DNA of 9,603 nucleotides from Quisquiliibacterium sp. (GTDB lineage: Bacteria; Pseudomonadota; Gammaproteobacteria; Burkholderiales; Burkholderiaceae_E). The stretch covers positions 1 through 9,603 of the forward strand of contig JALRBB010000523.1 of assembly GCA_023257915.1 (NCBI GenBank). The letters run 5' to 3'. The notes beneath the pieces are model-generated. The model was not told the origin of the DNA. It searched no databases and saw only the letters and a list, made by a program, of their open reading frames with translations. Positions 6,043 to 9,603 of this stretch are shown here, piece after piece; the stretch's first letter is position 1, and each line of letters opens with the position of its first letter. The translations under genes were made by a program, and so were the position numbers.

Positions 6043-7566
6043 TCAAAGACTGGAGCCAGCCTTGCGCGAGCGACGCAGCCGCCTGCGAACCATCGGCACG
6101 GTGACCACCAGGATCGCGGCTGACCATAGCCCGATCGCAACCGGACTGGAGACCAGAACGCCGAGTTCGCCGTTGCTGATCGATAGCGCCCGGCGCAGGT
6201 TCTGCTCCATCATGTCGCCGAGCACAAAGCCCAGGATCAGCGGCGCCATCGGCACGCCGATGCGGCGCAGCAGATAACCGACCAGGCCGAAGCCGGCCAT
6301 CAGCAGCAGATCAAACGTGGTCGCATGCACCGCATAGACCCCGACCACGCTGACCGCGATGATGCCCGGCACCAGCGCCCAGTTCGGGGCCTTGAGCATT
6401 TTGGTGAACACCCGCACCAGCGGGATGTTCATCACCAGCAAAAGTACGTTGGCAATGAACAGCGACGCGATCAGGCCCCAGACCAGCCTTGGCTGCGTCT
6501 GGAACAGCGCCGGGCCCGGCGTGATGTTGTACAGCGACAGCGCCCCGACCATCACTGCGGTCGTGCCAGAGCCCGGCACGCCCAGCGTGAGCATCGGCAC
6601 GAAGGAACCGTTGGCCGACGCGTTGTTCGCAGCTTCGGGTGCGGCGACCCCGCGGATATCCCCCTGGCCGAAGCGCGCGCCCTGCGGATCGGCCTCCTCG
6701 GCCAGCCGTTTTTCCATCGTGTAGGTGATTGCCGACGCGATCGTCGCGCCAGCCCCTGGCAATACTCCGACCCCGAATCCGACGACACTGGAGCGCAGCG
6801 TCGGCCAGGCGGTCTGCGCCATTTCCTTCAGGTTGAACATCATCCGGCCGATGCCCTCGACCGCCGCAACCCCCTTGCCGCTGTGCTGCTCGACCATCAG
6901 CAGAATCTCGCTGACCGAAAACACACCGATCACCACGACGATGAACTGAATGCCATCGGCCAGGTGCACATCGTCAAAGGTGAACCGGTAGACACCGGAG
7001 TTCGCATCGATGCCGACCGTGGACAGCGACAGTCCGCACAGAGCCGCAAGCACTGCCTTGGCCGGGCTGTCGGCCAGCAGCCCGGTCAGGCAGGCGAACG
7101 CGAAAATCATCAGCGCGAAATACTCGGCCGGCCCGAAGGCGAGCGCCCACTGGGCCAGCAATGGTGCGGCAAACACCAACCCAATTGTGGCGATCAGCGC
7201 GCCGACAAAGGAACTCCAGGCCGAGATCGACAAGGCCACTCCGGCCTGACCGTTGCGGGCCATCGGGTAGCCGTCGATCGCGGTCATGATCGCCCCGGCG
7301 TCGCCCGGCACATTGATCAGAATGGAGCTGATCCGCCCGCCGTACTCGCAGCCCATGTAGACCGCGGCCAGCAGGATCAGTGAGGTTTCCGGCGGGAACT
7401 TCAGCGCGAACGCCAGCGGCATCAGGATCGCGACGCCGTTGATCGGCCCCAGACCGGGCAGCAGCCCGACAATCGTCCCGATGAAGGCGCCGAGCGCGGC
7501 GATGCCCAGATTGAAGGGCTCAAATGCAACCCCAAAGCCCTGGACCAGATGACCGAGTGTGCTCAT
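6043..7566 (-). CDS. tctA: Tripartite tricarboxylate transporter, large permease subunit TctA
   Basis: The 507-residue, highly hydrophobic inner-membrane protein has about a dozen predicted membrane segments. Diagnostic motifs are GLLPGLGPINGVAILMPLAF near the N-terminus (about 33-52), GVLPGAGATIAS in the second half, and the long signature GVAAPEAANNASANGSFVPM, followed by LTLGVPGSGTTAVM, in mid-protein. TctA forms the translocation pathway with TctB and takes substrate from the periplasmic receptor, using an ion gradient. Family members carry citrate, tartrate and other carboxylates; the substrate cannot be read from this subunit. Its ATG shares one base with the tctB stop (TGATG), a sign of translational coupling. 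A downstream dehydrogenase gene follows at 56 bp. Confidence 0.95.
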   Translation of the reverse strand: MSTLGHLVQGFGVAFEPFNLGIAALGAFIGTIVGLLPGLGPINGVAILMPLAFALKFPPETSLILLAAVYMGCEYGGRISSILINVPGDAGAIMTAIDGYPMARNGQAGVALSISAWSSFVGALIATIGLVFAAPLLAQWALAFGPAEYFALMIFAFACLTGLLADSPAKAVLAALCGLSLSTVGIDANSGVYRFTFDDVHLADGIQFIVVVIGVFSVSEILLMVEQHSGKGVAAVEGIGRMMFNLKEMAQTAWPTLRSSVVGFGVGVLPGAGATIASAITYTMEKRLAEEADPQGARFGQGDIRGVAAPEAANNASANGSFVPMLTLGVPGSGTTAVMVGALSLYNITPGPALFQTQPRLVWGLIASLFIANVLLLVMNIPLVRVFTKMLKAPNWALVPGIIAVSVVGVYAVHATTFDLLLMAGFGLVGYLLRRIGVPMAPLILGFVLGDMMEQNLRRALSISNGELGVLVSSPVAIGLWSAAILVVTVPMVRRRLRRSRKAGSSL

Positions 7567-8033
7567 CAGAGCAGGCCTTTGAGCAATCCGGCCGGCAGTA
7601 CGACGTCGAGCAACCGGTCAAAGACCAGATACAGCACGACACCCATTGCGAGCCCGGTGATGACGCCCTGCTTCCAGCTGCCACCGAACAGGCGCGCGAT
7701 CGGAACCGTCATCAGCGCGGTGGCAAGCGTGAAACCGAGAAATTCAAACAACAGCGCGTAGACAACGATCGCCAGCGTGGCAACGACGACCCGCAAAGGC
7801 AGGATCGGAGATGCGCCATCCCCGTGCCCGACCGAAGCGACCGACGCAGTCCCGGACGGCGTGGGCCGCAGTAACAGCCACAGGCCGATCAGTCCGATCA
7901 GCACCGCCAGCAGCATCGGAACCGCCCTGGGTCCGATCGGCTCGTAGGCGATCGGCGCGACATAGTCGCGTGCGCCCACGGCCATCGCGATCGCGACTAA
8001 CACCGCGATCGCGCCCAGGATGCGGTCCTGCAC
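7566..8033 (-). CDS. tctB: Tripartite tricarboxylate transporter, small permease subunit TctB
   Basis: The 155-residue membrane protein has four predicted transmembrane segments (about 3-20, 39-58, 80-98 and 118-145). It contains the family's IGPRAVPMLLAV region after the first segment and a polar loop between the second and third. The third segment ends in the typical FEFLGFTLATAL. TctB is poorly conserved in sequence; the identification rests on size, topology and position between tctC and tctA. The start is GTG at 8033, 4 bases after the tctC stop, with only a weak purine-rich stretch (GAAGTAAG) in front, so coupling to tctC translation is likely. Confidence 0.92.
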   Translation of the reverse strand: MQDRILGAIAVLVAIAMAVGARDYVAPIAYEPIGPRAVPMLLAVLIGLIGLWLLLRPTPSGTASVASVGHGDGASPILPLRVVVATLAIVVYALLFEFLGFTLATALMTVPIARLFGGSWKQGVITGLAMGVVLYLVFDRLLDVVLPAGLLKGLL

Positions 8034-8037
8034 CGGC

Positions 8038-9024
8038 TTACTTCTTGATCAGGCCGAACTCGTCGGCAATCTTGCGATATGCGGCGACCCGTTCCTTGAC
8101 GAAGGCGTCAAGTTCCTTGCCCGTCTTGTTGAACGGGAACAGGCCGCGGGCCTCACGCAGATCCGCGTACTGCTTGGAGGCAAGCATCTTGTCGAAGGTG
8201 CCGGCCCACCAGTTGAAGTCGGCATCGGACACTTTCGGGCCCATGTAGAAGCCGCGGATGATCGGCCACTGAATGTCGAAGCCCTGCTCGCGGGCGGTCG
8301 GCACATCGGCCATTGCGCCAGGAAGGCGGTTTTCGGAGAACACCGCAATCACCCGGATCGGGGCGTTCTGCTTGAGCAACCCGACCACTTCGCCGGCGTC
8401 GCCAGACATCACCTGCACATGGCCGCCCTGCAGTGCGGTCAGCACCTCGCCGCCACCCTCGAACGCGACAAAGCGCATCGTCTTGTGGTCGACACCGGCA
8501 GCCTTGGCGGTCAACGCGGCCTTCATCCAGTCCTGGCTACCAATCGTGCCGCCGGCACCGAACACCACCTTGGTCGGATCTTTCTTGAGCGCAGCGACCA
8601 GGTCTTTCAGGTCTTTGATCGGAGAATCCTTGCGGACCACGACCACACCGAAATCGGAGCCGATCGCGGCCAACCAGCGCACGTCGTTTTCACTGTATTT
8701 GCCGAACTTGCCCTGAGCGAGGTTCAGCAGCGAACCACCGGAGAACGCGACGATCGTGCCGCCCTCGCCCGGTCGTTGTGCATTGATCGCGTTGTACGCC
8801 ACGGCACCGATACCGCCGGGCATGTAGCTAACCCGCAACGGCGCTGACAGCAACTTGGCTTCCTGCAGGCCGCTGAGCGCCAGTCGGCAGGTCAGATCGA
8901 AGCCTCCACCAGGCTTGGCCGGGGCGATGCACTCCGGCTTGTCGGGCTCGGCAAAGGCTGGCGCGGATACCAGCGAGGCGCCGACGAGCACGGTCGCCAG
9001 CGCGATCTGCAGTTTCTTGTACAC
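8038..9024 (-). CDS. tctC: Tct/Bug-family periplasmic substrate-binding receptor (TctC)
   Basis: The 328-residue protein has an N-terminal Sec signal peptide: MYKK, then a hydrophobic stretch, with probable cleavage after AFA at residue 25. The mature start ECIAPAKPGGGFDLTCRL is characteristic of the TctC branch of Bug receptors. Further family landmarks are YMPGGIGAVAYN, VFGAGGTIGSQDW and GDAGEVVGLL. It would bind a carboxylate in the periplasm and hand it to TctAB. The start is GTG at 9024, chosen because AAGGAG lies 6 bases upstream (9031-9036) and because it places the signal peptide at the N-terminus; extending upstream adds about 136 residues of implausible sequence. It is the first gene of tctCBA plus the dehydrogenase. 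The ligand is unknown, and no copy of the LysR palindrome was seen upstream. Confidence 0.95.
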   Translation of the reverse strand: MYKKLQIALATVLVGASLVSAPAFAEPDKPECIAPAKPGGGFDLTCRLALSGLQEAKLLSAPLRVSYMPGGIGAVAYNAINAQRPGEGGTIVAFSGGSLLNLAQGKFGKYSENDVRWLAAIGSDFGVVVVRKDSPIKDLKDLVAALKKDPTKVVFGAGGTIGSQDWMKAALTAKAAGVDHKTMRFVAFEGGGEVLTALQGGHVQVMSGDAGEVVGLLKQNAPIRVIAVFSENRLPGAMADVPTAREQGFDIQWPIIRGFYMGPKVSDADFNWWAGTFDKMLASKQYADLREARGLFPFNKTGKELDAFVKERVAAYRKIADEFGLIKK

Positions 9025-9195
9025 GGGGGTCTCCTTCCGTTGATCGGGTTGCCGAATGATACTCGCGGAACACTTTGTCAAACAGTCGCATCGCATTCCT
9101 CGCCAATGAGAGAATCGCCCTGTTGACGCAGTCGCCAAAAAGTGCCGGTTCGACCTCCGAAGCACCGTGGCACAGCACCTGACAGGGAGATCCGC
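9025..9195. promoter_or_regulatory. Divergent intergenic region between tctC and the acyl-CoA carboxylase fragment
   Basis: This 171-bp non-coding region must hold the tctC promoter. The complement of 9077-9082 reads TTGACA, a perfect -35, and TATCAT (9058-9063) follows only 14 bases later, so the -10 assignment is weak. The tctC Shine-Dalgarno AAGGAG is at 9031-9036, and AGGGAGA (9184-9190) serves the plus-strand gene. I found no GTGA-N7-TCAC element here. Confidence 0.45.
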
Positions 9196-9513
9196 TTGAA
9201 GAAGTTCGACTCGAAACTGAACCCGCGCGATGCGCAATTTCAGTCCAACGCCCAGGCGATGCGGCTGCTGGTCGGCGACCTGCGCGAACAGCTTGCGCGA
9301 GTCGCGCTCGGCGGCGGCGAGACCTCGCGTGCGCGGCATGTGGCGCGCGGCAAGCTGCTGCCGCGCGACCGGGTGCAGATGCTGCTCGACCCGGGCTCGC
9401 CGTTTCTGGAGCTCTCGCCGATGGCGGCGCACGATATGTACAGCAACGATGCGCCGGTGGAAAAGTCGCCCGAAATCGGGTTGACGCCACTGTGCAAACC
9501 CGACACCTCTTGA
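9196..9513 (+). pseudogene. Truncated N-terminus of an acyl-CoA carboxylase beta (carboxyltransferase) subunit, methylcrotonyl-CoA carboxylase type
   Basis: From a TTG start with AGGGAGA 5 bases upstream, the frame reads [12 protein letters not shown], then [14 protein letters not shown] and [20 protein letters not shown]. This is the N-terminus of biotin-dependent acyl-CoA carboxyltransferases of the MccB/LiuB/AtuC group, normally about 530 residues. Similarity stops after SNDAP (about residue 87, base 9456), where relatives continue with a GAGIITGIG-like segment. The remaining 18 codons to the TGA at 9511-9513 are antisense to a different gene (see 9450-9603). The fragment cannot form the crotonase-fold active site. 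It is either a genuine rearrangement breakpoint or an assembly chimera. A TTG start is unusual but well supported by the ribosome binding site. Confidence 0.8.
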
Positions 9514-9603
9514 ATGAGGACGCCTTCACCAACGGATGCAATCAATTCGGCCTGCGACTTCGCGCCCGGTGTCACCTGCATCGCCAAACATCCGACCCCC
9601 GGC
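9450..9603 (-). pseudogene. Fragment of a TldD/PmbA-family protein (C-terminal region), cut at 9450 and running off the right edge
   Basis: Read on the minus strand from the right edge, the frame gives about 51 residues, PGVGCLAMQV and then [20 protein letters not shown] followed by FSTGA. The LHSGVNPxSGDFSxGA signature is characteristic of the TldD/PmbA metalloprotease family, which matures modified peptides and degrades toxins or antitoxins. The similarity ends at GA (base 9450). Relatives continue for roughly another 60-100 residues, but here the frame continues as meaningless antisense of the acyl-CoA carboxylase fragment down to 9240. The start of the gene lies outside the window. Confidence 0.75.

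Noticed and set aside
6325..7383. 352-codon open frame on the plus strand antisense to tctA
   Set aside because: Its Arg/His/Gln/Asp-rich composition is what the reverse complement of a membrane protein gives. It shows no family motif and no ribosome binding site, and tctA is unmistakable on the other strand.
8038..9432. Longer version of the TctC receptor starting at 9432
   Set aside because: The extra 136 residues would bury the signal peptide and are antisense to the carboxyltransferase fragment. The GTG at 9024 has an ideal ribosome binding site.
1..9603. CRISPR arrays, tRNA or rRNA genes, insertion sequences, phage genes
   Set aside because: I looked for regularly spaced repeats, tRNA-like arms, transposase motifs and terminal inverted repeats and saw none. 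The only tandem repeat is the short one in the LysR tail.

Overview
The window is GC-rich, densely coding bacterial DNA. It carries a tripartite tricarboxylate transporter (TctCBA) with a Bug-type periplasmic receptor and a GcvA-like LysR regulator. This combination is typical of Burkholderiales-type Betaproteobacteria; the taxon is an inference, as no rRNA or marker gene is present.

Layout, left to right. (1) On the minus strand, a four-carbon acid-sugar kinase (DUF1537/OtnK type) runs off the left edge. It is preceded, with an ATGA overlap, by a RuBisCO-like protein (RLP) at 515-1792. (2) A 137-bp divergent control region (1793-1929) separates the RLP from a plus-strand LysR regulator (1930-2943). 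The regulator's 3' end overlaps an oppositely oriented alpha/beta hydrolase by 50 bp. (3) On the minus strand, a beta-keto acid cleavage enzyme (BKACE, DUF849; 3817-4695) and the hydrolase (2894-3799) form a two-gene operon. The hydrolase has every pocket residue of fluoroacetate dehalogenase that I could check. (4) Further upstream on the minus strand lies tctC-tctB-tctA followed by an isocitrate/isopropylmalate-family dehydrogenase (9024 down to 4883). (5) At the right end, the start of an acyl-CoA carboxylase beta subunit (plus strand) is joined head-on, within about 8 bases, to the C-terminal part of a TldD/PmbA-like protein (minus strand). Both are broken at the same point.

How it may work together. 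The transporter would import an organic or sugar acid. The dehydrogenase, kinase, RLP and BKACE are all enzymes of hydroxy- or keto-acid breakdown: oxidation to a beta-keto acid, phosphorylation, RLP decarboxylation or isomerisation, and acetyl-CoA-dependent cleavage. RLP plus DUF1537 kinase resembles the 3-oxo-isoapionate steps of D-apiose/apionate catabolism (oia genes). The BKACE, dehalogenase-like hydrolase and Tct genes are not part of that scheme as I know it.

The most useful new observation is regulatory. A 15-bp palindrome of LysR type (GTGACTTAA[A/T]CTCAC), followed at fixed distance by a second AT-rich half-conserved block, occurs in front of both the RLP-kinase operon and the BKACE-hydrolase operon. 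In each case it is centred about 64-65 bp before the start of transcription inferred from a plausible -35/-10 pair. This ties the two operons and the regulator gene into one local regulon. I did not see the element in front of tctC.
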